From Candidatus Kurthia equi (GTDB lineage: Bacteria; Bacillota; Bacilli; Bacillales_A; Planococcaceae), in contig JAGHSJ010000209.1 of NCBI GenBank assembly GCA_018065935.1, positions 1-51,489 on the forward strand: a DNA stretch of 51,489 bases, given 5' to 3'. The first letter of the stretch is position 1, and every line of letters begins with the position of its first letter. This document shows, piece by piece, positions 39,983 through 49,478 of this stretch. The position numbers and the translations under genes were made by a program. A model generated the notes under the pieces. The model did not search any database. It saw only the letters and a program-made list of their open reading frames with translations, and had not been told where the DNA came from.

Positions 39983-41206
39983 ATGGTAGAAAAATTTACT
40001 AGCAAAAATGGCCTGCGTATTGTTGCAGAAAAAATGCCACATGTGCGCTCAGTTTCTTTTGGTATTTGGGTGAATGTCGGTTCTCGTTATGAAACAAAAG
40101 AAGAAAATGGGATTACACATTTTATTGAGCATATGTTATTTAAAGGAACAAAAACACGTAACGCAAAACAAATTGCTGAGGACTTTGACCAATTAGGGGC
40201 ACAAACAAATGCCTACACTGGCAAAGACCAAACTTGTTATTATGTAGTAGCGCTTGATCAACAAATTCGCCCATCTATTGAAATTTTAGCAGATATGTTT
40301 TTCCATTCTGTATTCGATCCTGAAGAGATGGAAAAAGAGAAGCAAGTGATTTTAGAAGAAATGGCGATGACCGAAGATGCTCCTGACGATGATGTCGATG
40401 AACGTCTTTGGAGAGCAATGTATGATAATCACCCACTAGGTGCGCCGATTTTAGGGACAGAAGAAACTTTAAAATCATTTACACAGCAACAAGTCATTGA
40501 TTTCATGCGAACACATTACACGCCAGATCAAATTGTCTTATCCATTTCAGGTAATTATGACGATGCGTTAATTGGTGAATTACAAGAGCTATTTGATCAA
40601 TTTACAACGACAACTGATCGTGGAGTTGTTGAATTTGAAGCCCCTGTTTTCCATGCAACGGAAACGAAGAAAACGAGCCAAGTGGAACAAGCTCATTTAG
40701 CGATTGGTTTCCCAGGTTTAAAAGTAGATGATGAGAAGATTGTGCCTTATTTAGTAATGAATAATATTTTCGGTGATTCCATGTCATCTCGTTTATTCCA
40801 GCGTGTACGCGAAGAAAAAGCGCTTGCTTATACGGTGTATTCATATTACTCAGCGTATTCAGATACAGGTGCATTTATGATTTATGGTGGGACTTCGGTG
40901 AAACAGCGTCAGTTGATGGAAGATACCATTTTTGAGGTGATTGAAGAATTTAAACAGACAGGTGTAACTGAAGCAGAGTTGAAATCAGCTAAAAGTCAGT
41001 TAGAAAGCAGCTTGCTTTTAGGTTTAGAAACATCATATGACTATATGACACGCAATGCGAAAAATGAATTATTGTATGGTAAGGATCGTTCAGTGGATGA
41101 AGTGTTATCGCTGTTAACGAATGTAACTGTAGAAGATATTAATGAACAAATTCAAACGGTATTTAACCAACCGTATGCAAAATCTGTCATTAGTTCAGAT
41201 ATATAA
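39983..41206 (+). CDS. mlpA: M16-family zinc peptidase MlpA (YmxG)
   Basis: Processing-peptidase-like M16 metalloprotease of 407 aa. The inverted zinc motif HFIEH is at residues 46-50, with the downstream glutamate region EKEKQVILEEMAMTEDAPDD. The C-terminal half carries the second M16 domain (FQRVREEKALAYTVYSYYS). RBS AGAGGAGGG. It follows pnp as in Bacillus, though the next genes there (ymxH, spoVFA, spoVFB) are missing. Confidence 0.95.
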   Translation: MVEKFTSKNGLRIVAEKMPHVRSVSFGIWVNVGSRYETKEENGITHFIEHMLFKGTKTRNAKQIAEDFDQLGAQTNAYTGKDQTCYYVVALDQQIRPSIEILADMFFHSVFDPEEMEKEKQVILEEMAMTEDAPDDDVDERLWRAMYDNHPLGAPILGTEETLKSFTQQQVIDFMRTHYTPDQIVLSISGNYDDALIGELQELFDQFTTTTDRGVVEFEAPVFHATETKKTSQVEQAHLAIGFPGLKVDDEKIVPYLVMNNIFGDSMSSRLFQRVREEKALAYTVYSYYSAYSDTGAFMIYGGTSVKQRQLMEDTIFEVIEEFKQTGVTEAELKSAKSQLESSLLLGLETSYDYMTRNAKNELLYGKDRSVDEVLSLLTNVTVEDINEQIQTVFNQPYAKSVISSDI

Positions 41207-41217
41207 TATGAAAGAAG

Positions 41218-41246
41218 TAGTCCATTATAGAATGGGCTATTTTTTT
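41218..41246 (+). terminator. Terminator after mlpA
   Basis: A 9-bp stem TAGTCCATT / AATGGGCTA with an ATAG loop and seven T. The rest of the spacer to asd (41247-41475) is AT-rich with no gene seen. Confidence 0.9.
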
Positions 41247-41455
41247 ATGAATTAATGAAGCAGTAACTTTCTTTCATATTGGCTTTATGGATAGGCTTTG
41301 CTTTTTAAAAAAAATTCTCTGAAGTATGCTTTCTTTTGATTTGAAGCAGTTACAGTAATTTACGATGCGTAACATGCGATATCGTAAAACTTTGTGACGA
41401 TTCGCTCCATATTTGTATCATTAAAGATTAAATATACTAAAAATTTCAATTATTA

Positions 41456-41484
41456 TACAAAATTCAAAATAATTGTGCTACAAT
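41456..41484 (+). promoter_or_regulatory. asd-dapA promoter
   Basis: Extended -10 TGcTACAAT (41476-41484) with a weak -35 (TACAAA) 17 bp upstream, 40 bp before the asd ATG. No lysine riboswitch-like leader fits between it and the start. Confidence 0.65.
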
Positions 41485-41523
41485 AATGCCATTATAAATG
41501 TTTGAATAGGGAGAGATGTTAGA

Positions 41524-42564
41524 ATGGTTAAGCAATTAACGGTAGCAGTAGTTGGAGCTACAGGTGCAGTTGGAACGAAAATGTTAGAACAACTTGAAAA
41601 GAGAAAATTTCCAATCGGTAAGCTTAAGCTTCTTGCATCAAAGCGTTCAGCAGGTAATACACTTGAGTATGCAGGACAGTCATATACAATTGAAGAAGCA
41701 ACACCTGAAGCGTTTGAAAGGGTGGATGTAGCGTTATTTAGTGCTGGTGGCTCTGTTTCTAAAGCGTTGGCTCCAGAGGCTGCTAAGCGAGGTGCAGTTG
41801 TTATTGATAATACAAGTGCGTTCCGTATGGATCCTGAAGTTCCTTTAGTTGTTCCCGAAGTCAACAGAGCGGATATTAAAACACATAATGGGATTATCGC
41901 CAATCCTAACTGTTCGACAATTCAAATGGTTGTGGCGTTAGAACCTATTCGTCAGACATTTGGATTGAAGAATGTCATCGTTTCTACATACCAAGCAGTT
42001 TCAGGTTCAGGTGTGAGTGCAATTGAAGAACTACACACACAGAGCTTGGCTTGGGATGAAGGTAAAAATGTAGAGGCAGCTATTTTACCTGTAAAAGGGG
42101 ATAAGAAGCATTTCCCAATCGCACGTAATGTGTTACCTCAAATTGATGTATTTACAGACAATGGCTTTACGTATGAAGAGATGAAAATGATTAATGAGAC
42201 GAAGAAAATTATGCATATGAATGAATTGCCAGTTGCAGCTACTTGTGTGCGTGTACCAGTTGTTGCAGGTCACTCAGAATCTGTATTCATCGAGGTAGAA
42301 CAAGCAGGTGTAACAGTAGAACAATTGCGTGAGGCTCTTACAGGAGCGCCAGGTGTCATCGTACAAGATGATATAGCCAATCAACAATATCCAATGCCAT
42401 TGTTTGCTGAAGGTCAAGATGAAACTTTTGTTGGCCGTATTCGCAAAGATTTATCGAATGACAAAGGATTCCATCTATGGGTAGTAGCAGATAATTTATT
42501 AAAAGGGGCCGCGTTGAATTCAATTCAAATTGCGGAAGTAATGGTTGAAGACGGACTATTATAA
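41524..42564 (+). CDS. asd: Aspartate-semialdehyde dehydrogenase
   Basis: Enzyme of 346 aa that reduces aspartyl phosphate to aspartate semialdehyde, feeding lysine/diaminopimelate, threonine and methionine synthesis. N-terminal Rossmann motif [13 protein letters not shown]. Catalytic Cys about C130 in [12 protein letters not shown]. Substrate-binding end [31 protein letters not shown] site precedes the ATG. It pairs with dapA 30 bp downstream. Confidence 0.98.
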   Translation: MVKQLTVAVVGATGAVGTKMLEQLEKRKFPIGKLKLLASKRSAGNTLEYAGQSYTIEEATPEAFERVDVALFSAGGSVSKALAPEAAKRGAVVIDNTSAFRMDPEVPLVVPEVNRADIKTHNGIIANPNCSTIQMVVALEPIRQTFGLKNVIVSTYQAVSGSGVSAIEELHTQSLAWDEGKNVEAAILPVKGDKKHFPIARNVLPQIDVFTDNGFTYEEMKMINETKKIMHMNELPVAATCVRVPVVAGHSESVFIEVEQAGVTVEQLREALTGAPGVIVQDDIANQQYPMPLFAEGQDETFVGRIRKDLSNDKGFHLWVVADNLLKGAALNSIQIAEVMVEDGLL

Positions 42565-42594
42565 AACACTTAAAACTAAGGGGATGTATTCTTT

Positions 42595-43491
42595 ATGAAT
42601 CTTGGAAATATTGGAACTGCAATGGTCACACCATTTACGAAAGACGGGGCAATGGTTGATTATAAGCATTTAGCGGGCATGATTGAGCATCTAATTAACA
42701 ATGGCTCAGATAGCATTGTTGTGTTAGGTACAACGGGGGAAGTGCCTACGCTTTCAACAGAGGAAAAGCTAGATGTATTAAAATATACAGTTGATCAAGT
42801 AAACGGGCGTGTACCAGTTATCGCAGGTGTTGGTGATAATGAAACGTATTATTCAAAAATAATGGCACAAAAAGCAGAGGTTGCAGGAGTGGACGGTGTG
42901 ATGCTAGTTGCACCGTATTACAACAAGCCAAATCAACGTGGAATTTATGCTCACTTTGAGGACATTGCACAATCTGTTTCTGTACCAGTGATGTTGTACA
43001 ATATTCCTGGTCGTACAGGGATTAATATTACACCTGAAACAGTTGCTAAATTAAGCAAAATTCCAAATATCCAAATCATAAAAGAAGCAAGTGGGGACAT
43101 TGATCAAATGTCATCTATTCTTGCAGCAACAGACGATGATTTTAAAGTATACAGCGGTGATGATGGATTGACATTACCATTGCTAGCTGTCGGGGGACAT
43201 GGTGTTATTTCTGTAGCGGCTCATGTTGTAGGAAATGATATGCAACGTATGATTAGCTTGTTTAAAGAAGGACGTCATGCTGAAGCATCTAAAATTCATC
43301 AAGCGTTATTACCGTTAATTCGTGCATTATTTGCACATCCAAATCCTTCACCTGTCAAATATGCGTTATCTAAATTAGGCCTATGTAATGATAATGTACG
43401 TTTACCGATGGTTGAATTAACACCTGAAGAAAAAGCAGAATTTGATGTTGTCTGGGATCATTATTTCCAACTTCAAAAAACATTTGCATAA
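42595..43491 (+). CDS. dapA: 4-hydroxy-tetrahydrodipicolinate synthase
   Basis: Condenses pyruvate with aspartate semialdehyde, the first committed step to lysine and diaminopimelate (298 aa). GTTGEVPTLS, YNIPGRTG and the Schiff-base lysine about K163 (IIKEASGD) are all present. It follows asd directly; in B. subtilis the aspartokinase gene dapG lies between them and is absent here. Confidence 0.98.
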   Translation: MNLGNIGTAMVTPFTKDGAMVDYKHLAGMIEHLINNGSDSIVVLGTTGEVPTLSTEEKLDVLKYTVDQVNGRVPVIAGVGDNETYYSKIMAQKAEVAGVDGVMLVAPYYNKPNQRGIYAHFEDIAQSVSVPVMLYNIPGRTGINITPETVAKLSKIPNIQIIKEASGDIDQMSSILAATDDDFKVYSGDDGLTLPLLAVGGHGVISVAAHVVGNDMQRMISLFKEGRHAEASKIHQALLPLIRALFAHPNPSPVKYALSKLGLCNDNVRLPMVELTPEEKAEFDVVWDHYFQLQKTFA

Positions 43492-43505
43492 ATAAATTGA
43501 TTGAG

Positions 43506-43540
43506 AGATGAGTTCGGTACTTTAGCGGACTCATCTTTTA
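43506..43540 (+). terminator. Terminator after dapA
   Basis: An 8-bp stem AGATGAGT / ACTCATCT with a loop of 15 nt and TTTT. Confidence 0.8.
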
Positions 43541-43725
43541 TTTATCTTTCACGGCCATCTCTTCTGGCTAAATCAAGCGATTAATTAGAGCGAAAATAGG
43601 GAACTAATCTCTAAAGTAAATAGGAAGAGCTTGAGAGATGGGGGTAAATGGTACAACGAAAGGATGCCCAGATGCGTAAAGCTTGTAACCTGGTTTAATC
43701 ATATAAAATATAAGTAGGTGATAAA

Positions 43726-44658
43726 ATGTTTGAAATTAAAAAATACCCAGAGTTTTCATGGTCTTTGTCTAGGTCGAAGTCGGTGTTAGCTTGTCAAAAA
43801 AAATATGCCTATGATTATTATGTATCTCATAATGGTTGGTTGAAATACAATGTTGACCCTTTAGCGCAGCATGCCTATCGATTAAAAAAATTGCAGCATC
43901 TTCCTATGTTTTTTGGGTCAATTGCGCATCGAATTATTGAAGAAACAATTAATGAAATAGGGTATTCTAAAAAACTGCCTACTGTCGCGTCATTGGTTGA
44001 AAGAGCACGTCAAAAATTAAATCAAGCCTATATCACTTCGAAACAGCAATATAGCGCTTGGAAAGAAAAACCAAATCAGTATGATATGTTTTTTAGCATG
44101 TATTATAATGGTGTGCTGGATGAAGAAGAAGTAGCGCTTTATCAAGGACGATTAAATAGCATCTTTGAAAATTTCTTAGCTAGTTATACAATCCAAGAAT
44201 TGATGAATAAAGAAGGACAAATTTATATTCACAAGCCTGAGGAATTTCGATTTTTTATGGTAGATGATATCAAAGTCTATTTGGTAATGGATTTATTATA
44301 TCAAGATGCCGAAACAGAAAAATGGGTAATTGTCGATTGGAAAACAGGAAAGTCTTCGACAGATGATCGCCAGCAGTTGGCACTATATGCATATTATTTG
44401 CTGGAGACAAAAAATGTCCAATTGGAGGATATTCGCGTAAGAAATGAGTATCTTTTGGAAAATAAATATGTAGAAACAACTCTTGAACCCTTTGATATTG
44501 AAAGCTTACTTGAGACTTTTAAGCAAAGCGTTCACTATATGAAGCAGTTTCAAGCAGATATGTATACGAATGAACCCTATGAGTTGAACCATTTCGAACG
44601 AACTGATTTTAAAGACAAGTGTAGAAAGTGTAGTTACAAAGAATTATGTTTAAAATGA
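43726..44658 (+). CDS. Stand-alone PD-(D/E)XK (RecB-like) nuclease with predicted Fe-S cluster
   Basis: Protein of 310 aa of the RecB/Cas4/AddB nuclease type. All core residues can be placed: H68 in FGSIAHRIIEE, D189 (VMDLLY), D204-W-K206 (VDWKTGK) and Q216-Q217 with QLALYAYY. Four cysteines, C23 (SVLACQKKY) and C299-x2-C302-x5-C308 near the C-terminus, match the AddB/Cas4 4Fe-4S staple. There is no helicase domain. It sits alone between dapA and rnjB, flanked by terminators, so it is its own unit. RBS is AGGTGA. Role (repair, recombination or defence) unknown. Confidence 0.85.
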   Translation: MFEIKKYPEFSWSLSRSKSVLACQKKYAYDYYVSHNGWLKYNVDPLAQHAYRLKKLQHLPMFFGSIAHRIIEETINEIGYSKKLPTVASLVERARQKLNQAYITSKQQYSAWKEKPNQYDMFFSMYYNGVLDEEEVALYQGRLNSIFENFLASYTIQELMNKEGQIYIHKPEEFRFFMVDDIKVYLVMDLLYQDAETEKWVIVDWKTGKSSTDDRQQLALYAYYLLETKNVQLEDIRVRNEYLLENKYVETTLEPFDIESLLETFKQSVHYMKQFQADMYTNEPYELNHFERTDFKDKCRKCSYKELCLK

Positions 44659-44753
44659 AGCTTGGATTGAGCACGTGAAGTAACTAATGAAATAATCAAT
44701 GAGCAAAGACTATAGAGTAATTTGATGTTACATTAGTATCACATTAATCATGA

Positions 44754-44781
44754 AGATTGGGTATATGCTCAATCTTTTTTT
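44754..44781 (+). terminator. Terminator after the PD-(D/E)XK gene
   Basis: An 8-bp stem AGATTGGG / CTCAATCT with a TATATG loop and seven T. The spacer around it (44659-44890) shows no gene. Confidence 0.88.
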
Positions 44782-44894
44782 AAAATTTATAAGATATTTA
44801 TTGCTAAATATTGGTTACATAGTGCAAAATGACAGTAATACGTAAAAAAGTAGCATCCTTATGAACAAAAATACCAATAACATCTATTTCTTAA

Positions 44895-44923
44895 TTGTGA
44901 AAAGTACATTAAGGCTATATAAT
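44895..44923 (+). promoter_or_regulatory. rnjB promoter
   Basis: TTGTGA and a consensus TATAAT are 17 bp apart. Start near 44930, which also argues against the upstream GTG at 44932 as the start codon. Confidence 0.88.
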
Positions 44924-44967
44924 GAATGTAAGTGGGTGCTGTACGGGATTATTTAGGAGGAAAAGAA

Positions 44968-46635
44968 GTGGCTAAAACTAAAAATGAAGTTATTCGCGTC
45001 ATTCCACTAGGTGGCGTAAGCGAGATCGGCAAAGCAATGTATGTCGTAGAAATCGACGAAGAGCTTTTCGTTGTAGATAGTGGATTAATGTTCCCTGAAG
45101 ATGAAATGCTTGGAATTGACTATGTTATTCCAGACATGTCATTCTTAGTAGAGAACAAAGATCGTGTGAAAGGTATTTTCTTAACACATGGTCACGAGGA
45201 TGCAATTGGTTCAATTGCCTACTTGTTAAGTAAAGTGAATGCGCCAGTCTATGGCTCTAAACTAACAATTGCACTTGCAAAAGAGCATTTGAAAGAAAAA
45301 CCTGCTCCACACCAAGTGAAATTCTTTGAAGTAACGAATAAGAGCCGCATGAACTTTAAGAAAACTTATGTGACATTCTTCCATACAACGCATAGTATTC
45401 CTGATTCATTAGGTATCGCCTTCCATACATCAGAAGGTGCAATCGTTCATACAGGAGAATTCAAATTTGATCAATCTGTACAAGGTAAATACCGTCCAGA
45501 TATTTCAAAAATGGCTCAACTTGGTGATGAAGGCGTATTTATTCTAATGTCTGATTCAACTGAAGCAGAACGTCCTGGCTATACAATCTCTGAGAATGTA
45601 ATTAAAGGACGATTAGAAAAAACATTCCACAAAGCAGAAGGGCGTATTCTTGTTGCTTGCTATGCTTCAAACTTTATTCGTATTCAACAAGTTTTTGATC
45701 AAGCTGTAGCTCTTGAAAGAAAAGTTGCTGTAGTCGGTAAAAGTTTAGAAAACATTTTTGAAGTGGGAATGCGTCTAGGTTACTTATCAATTGATCCAGA
45801 GTACGTAATTCCAGTTAGTAAAATGAATGATTATGAAGACAACCAAATCGTAGCTATTATTACGGGTAATCAAGGTGAACCACTAGAAGGATTAGAAAAA
45901 ATCATCCGCAAGCACCATCGTGATATTCGTCTAAAAACTACGGATACTGTTTTAATAACATTCACACCATCTCCAGGTATGGAAGTTCAAATCGCTGAAA
46001 CAATGAATACACTTGCAAAACAAGGTGTTAAAGTATTGTCTTCAGATAAAAAAGTTCATGTATCAGGTCATGGTGCACAAGAAGATTTAAAATTAATGCT
46101 GAACTTAATGAAACCAAAATATTTCATTCCAATTCAGGGTGAATATAGAATGTTAATTACGCATTCTAAATTAGCACAAGAAGTGGGTATGCATAAAAAT
46201 CAAATCTTTATCGCTGATAAAGGTGATATCGTTGAATATAAAAACGGTAAAATGCGTATGGCAGGACGTGTTAATGCAGGTAATGTACTAATTGATGGTA
46301 TTGGTGTAGGTGACGTAGGGAATATCGTCTTACGTGATCGTAAATTACTAAGCCAAGATGGTATCTTTATCGTTGTTGTTACGATTAATAAAAAATCAAA
46401 ACAAATCGCATCAGGTCCTGAAATCTTATCACGTGGCTTCGTTTATGTAAGAGAGTCTGAAACATTAATGGACGAATCTTCGAAACTTGTACGTGGAGTA
46501 GTTGAAAAATACGTAAATAAAGGCTCGTACGAATGGACAGCCATTAAACAAGAAATCCGCGACACACTTAATAGTTATTTATTCCAACAAACAAAGCGCC
46601 GCCCAATGATTATCCCAATTATCATGGAATACTAA
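44968..46635 (+). CDS. rnjB: Ribonuclease J2
   Basis: Metallo-beta-lactamase/beta-CASP ribonuclease of 555 aa that partners RNase J1 in RNA processing and decay. The metal motif reads THGHEDAIGS near residue 72. The Ala in place of the usual His of J1 (HEDHIGG) marks the J2 type, which is weakly active. A beta-CASP domain and C-terminal domain follow. GTG 44968 is chosen because TAGGAGG precedes it and the result equals the Bacillus J2 length. The track start at 44932 lies at the predicted transcription start. Confidence 0.93.
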   Translation: MAKTKNEVIRVIPLGGVSEIGKAMYVVEIDEELFVVDSGLMFPEDEMLGIDYVIPDMSFLVENKDRVKGIFLTHGHEDAIGSIAYLLSKVNAPVYGSKLTIALAKEHLKEKPAPHQVKFFEVTNKSRMNFKKTYVTFFHTTHSIPDSLGIAFHTSEGAIVHTGEFKFDQSVQGKYRPDISKMAQLGDEGVFILMSDSTEAERPGYTISENVIKGRLEKTFHKAEGRILVACYASNFIRIQQVFDQAVALERKVAVVGKSLENIFEVGMRLGYLSIDPEYVIPVSKMNDYEDNQIVAIITGNQGEPLEGLEKIIRKHHRDIRLKTTDTVLITFTPSPGMEVQIAETMNTLAKQGVKVLSSDKKVHVSGHGAQEDLKLMLNLMKPKYFIPIQGEYRMLITHSKLAQEVGMHKNQIFIADKGDIVEYKNGKMRMAGRVNAGNVLIDGIGVGDVGNIVLRDRKLLSQDGIFIVVVTINKKSKQIASGPEILSRGFVYVRESETLMDESSKLVRGVVEKYVNKGSYEWTAIKQEIRDTLNSYLFQQTKRRPMIIPIIMEY

Positions 46636-46645
46636 GGTGAAACGG

Positions 46646-46688
46646 CAAAAAGGATTTCCTTACCACAATAGGTAGGAAATCCTTTTTT
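46646..46688 (+). terminator. Terminator after rnjB
   Basis: A long stem AAAAAGGATTTCCTTACC / GGTAGGAAATCCTTTTT with one bulged base and a 6-nt loop. TATAAT at 46693 just downstream could be a -10 for ftsK, but no -35 or extended -10 supports it. Confidence 0.93.
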
Positions 46689-46721
46689 GTCGTATAATAG
46701 AGAAAAAAGGAGGATGGAGTC

Positions 46722-49136
46722 ATGGCGACAACTAGGAAAACGACAAAAAAACCAACGAGAAGACCGTCAACTGCAGCGAAAAGGAAAACACCAGCCAAAA
46801 GAAAAACAGTTGCGGCGAAAAAACAGCCAATATCACCGCTTGTCTATGAAATCGTTGGTTTAGTATTAATCGCAATTGCTATTTTTGCGTTGTTTAAGCT
46901 AGGCTTCGTAGGTGAGTTTTTACAATCTATAATAAAACTTTTCTTCGGTAGTTGGTATATTGTGATTCCATTTTTAATCTGTGCCTATGCGGCTTATATG
47001 ATGATTAAGCGTGTGTTGCCAGAATTTAAAAATCGATTTTTATGGGGATTTAGTCTACTGCTCATTGGGGCTACTCTATTTAGTCATATTTCCTTATTCA
47101 AAAATACAATGGATGCTGAAAAGTCGGTGCTTACACAAACATGGCAGCTTCTCATAACAAACAAAGGAATATTTGAAGCAGATGCATCATTAGGCGGTGG
47201 CTTAGTCGGTGGGCTTGTCTTTGCCCTATTTCATGTTCTTTTTGACACAACAGGTTCATTTATTATTGCATGGCTACTCATGCTTGTAGCAATTATTCTA
47301 ATTACAGGGCGTGCACTTGTCCCTTATCTTACACAGCAGATTCCTATTTGGAAGGAAGCAATAGCTGCCCGTCGAAAAGAAGTTAGAGAATCGAATCAAT
47401 ACCGTAAAGCTGTGAAGAAACAATTGGCAGAGAAGGCAAATAAAGAAGATAAGAAACCTAAAGAGCCTAAGAAACCCAAATTAGCAGTGTTACAAGGGCA
47501 GGCAGAAGAAATAGTTGAAGAGCCTGTGGAGGAGATTGTTGAGGAACCGAGAAAAGAACCAATTATTTCGGCATTTACTCAAAATATTCAAGAGCAGCCA
47601 CTAGATGAACAGCCATCAGAGGAAGTTTTAGAGGAGGAGGAACTGCCACAGCCATCCGAACAACATGCGAATGAAGAAATACCTGCAGATTTAGTTGTGG
47701 CTGCTGGTGAAGAGCCTCTACAAAATGAGCGTTATAAATTGCCTACGATGAATTTATTGAAAATGCCTAAACCGACCGATCAAAGTGGTGAATTTGCTAT
47801 TATTCAAGAAAATGCTCAAAAGCTTGAGCAAACCTTCCAGTCATTCGGCGTAAAAGCGACTGTGACAGAGGTACATATCGGCCCAGCTGTAACTGAGTAT
47901 GAGGTGTTGCCTGACCGCGGTGTGAAGGTAAGTAAAATTGTTAATTTACAAGATGATTTAGCATTAGCGCTTGCGGCAAAAGATATTCGTATCGAAGCAC
48001 CTATCCCAGGTAAGTCTGCAGTGGGGATTGAAGTACCTAATAAAGAAGTAGCGATGGTCGGATTACGCGAAGTGTTAGAAGCCAAAGAAAATAACAAACC
48101 TGACGCAAAATTGTTAATTGGCTTAGGAAGAGATGTTTCGGGGGAAGCGAAACTTGCCCAATTAAATAAGATGCCTCATTTATTAGTAGCGGGTTCAACT
48201 GGTAGTGGGAAGTCGGTTTGTATTAATGGCATTATAGTAAGTATTTTAATGCGTGCTAAACCGCATGAAGTGAAATTAATGATGATTGATCCAAAAATGG
48301 TCGAGTTAAATGTCTATAATGGCATCCCTCATTTATTGGCTCCTGTAGTAACGGATGCCCGTAAAGCATCGCAAGCATTGAAAAAAGTAGTATCGGAAAT
48401 GGAAAGACGTTATGAACTATTTTCATATACGTCAACACGTAATATTGAAGGCTATAATAATCATGTGGATCGCTTCAATGAAGAAAACGGAGAGAAGCAT
48501 CCTCATTTACCGTTCATTGTCGTTATTGTAGATGAGTTAGCTGATTTAATGATGGTTGCTTCAAATGATGTAGAGGATTCAATCACTCGTCTAGCGCAAA
48601 TGGCTCGTGCGGCTGGTATTCATTTAATTATCGCAACACAACGTCCGAGTGTAGATGTCATTACTGGGGTAATCAAAGCGAATATCCCATCTCGAATTGC
48701 ATTTGCCGTTTCATCTGCTATTGATTCAAGAACCATTTTAGATATGGGTGGAGCAGAAAGATTGTTAGGAAGAGGAGATATGCTCTTCTTGCCAGCAGGT
48801 GAATCAAAACCAGTTCGTGTGCAAGGTGCATTTGTATCTGATGAAGAAGTAGAGGAAATCGTCAACTATGTTATTGGGCAACAAAAAGCACAATACCAGG
48901 AAGAAATGATTCCAACCGAAGAAGAGGCTGGGACAGATATTGAAGATTTAGATGAATTCTATTCACAAGCAGTTGATTTAGTAATAGAAAGTGATACTGC
49001 GAGTGTTTCGTTCCTACAAAGAAAGTTAAAAGTAGGCTATGCTCGTGCGGCACGTATCATGGATCAAATGGAAGAAAGGGGCATTGTTGGTCCCGCAGAA
49101 AAAAGTAAACCACGCCAAGTATTGCGTGATCGATAA
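46722..49136 (+). CDS. ftsK: DNA translocase FtsK/SpoIIIE
   Basis: Hexameric DNA pump of 804 aa for chromosome segregation at the division (or sporulation) septum. A Lys/Arg-rich N-terminus, about four membrane helices (about 40-205) and a charged Glu/Pro-rich linker (to about 350) precede the motor. Walker [10 protein letters not shown] is near 491 and Walker [15 protein letters not shown] follows. The C-terminal gamma winged helix ([21 protein letters not shown]) reads KOPS/SRS sites. RBS AAAGGAGG. By position after rnjB it corresponds to spoIIIE of B. subtilis. Confidence 0.96.
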   Translation: MATTRKTTKKPTRRPSTAAKRKTPAKRKTVAAKKQPISPLVYEIVGLVLIAIAIFALFKLGFVGEFLQSIIKLFFGSWYIVIPFLICAYAAYMMIKRVLPEFKNRFLWGFSLLLIGATLFSHISLFKNTMDAEKSVLTQTWQLLITNKGIFEADASLGGGLVGGLVFALFHVLFDTTGSFIIAWLLMLVAIILITGRALVPYLTQQIPIWKEAIAARRKEVRESNQYRKAVKKQLAEKANKEDKKPKEPKKPKLAVLQGQAEEIVEEPVEEIVEEPRKEPIISAFTQNIQEQPLDEQPSEEVLEEEELPQPSEQHANEEIPADLVVAAGEEPLQNERYKLPTMNLLKMPKPTDQSGEFAIIQENAQKLEQTFQSFGVKATVTEVHIGPAVTEYEVLPDRGVKVSKIVNLQDDLALALAAKDIRIEAPIPGKSAVGIEVPNKEVAMVGLREVLEAKENNKPDAKLLIGLGRDVSGEAKLAQLNKMPHLLVAGSTGSGKSVCINGIIVSILMRAKPHEVKLMMIDPKMVELNVYNGIPHLLAPVVTDARKASQALKKVVSEMERRYELFSYTSTRNIEGYNNHVDRFNEENGEKHPHLPFIVVIVDELADLMMVASNDVEDSITRLAQMARAAGIHLIIATQRPSVDVITGVIKANIPSRIAFAVSSAIDSRTILDMGGAERLLGRGDMLFLPAGESKPVRVQGAFVSDEEVEEIVNYVIGQQKAQYQEEMIPTEEEAGTDIEDLDEFYSQAVDLVIESDTASVSFLQRKLKVGYARAARIMDQMEERGIVGPAEKSKPRQVLRDR

Positions 49137-49407
49137 TAGAACAGTTTTCATAGAAATAAAGAGGCTTTTTCTCGTTACTATTTAAGAGTGCATGAAATTG
49201 TCATAAATTTTTTCGAGAGAAATGCTTACTTGATAGAGAAAAAACATGTCAAAACTTATTAATATTATTTTTGTTAAAAAATACATGTCCGTATGTCATT
49301 TTAAAACATTATTGATAAAAAAGTGGTATTAAGATGACAGAATTCGACTTTAGTCGACTGTTTTAACACAGATTTTTTTGAAATCTATTTATTTAATGTG
49401 AATAAAA
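49137..49407. other. AT-rich intergenic region before gntR
   Basis: No gene seen. It contains an inverted repeat TCGACT-TT-AGTCGA (49344-49357) that could be an operator, and a weak GAGGCTTTTTCTC hairpin after ftsK. Confidence 0.5.
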
Positions 49408-49416
49408 TGTTATAGT
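49408..49416 (+). promoter_or_regulatory. gntR promoter (extended -10)
   Basis: TGtTATAGT with a poor -35 (TTTATT), 62 bp before the ATG. Confidence 0.55.
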
Positions 49417-49419
49417 AAT

Positions 49420-49464
49420 GTCTGATTAGCAGGAATGTTTTACGTCTGATGTCTGATGTCTAAT
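49420..49464 (+). promoter_or_regulatory. GTCTGAT direct repeats, candidate GntR operator
   Basis: One GTCTGAT at 49420 and three head-to-tail heptamers at 49444, 49451 and 49458 (the last GTCTAAT) lie between the -10 and the start codon of the regulator gene. The position fits autoregulation, but a direct-repeat site is unusual for a GntR dimer. Confidence 0.45.
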
Positions 49465-49478
49465 TGGTGGTGATTTGA

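Noticed and set aside
41247-41475. Lysine riboswitch upstream of asd-dapA
   Set aside because: Lysine pathway genes often have one, but the mapped-looking promoter leaves only ~35 nt of leader and no L-box motifs were seen.
44932-44967. Upstream GTG start for rnjB
   Set aside because: It falls at the predicted transcription start and lacks an RBS; GTG 44968 has AGGAGG and gives the normal length.
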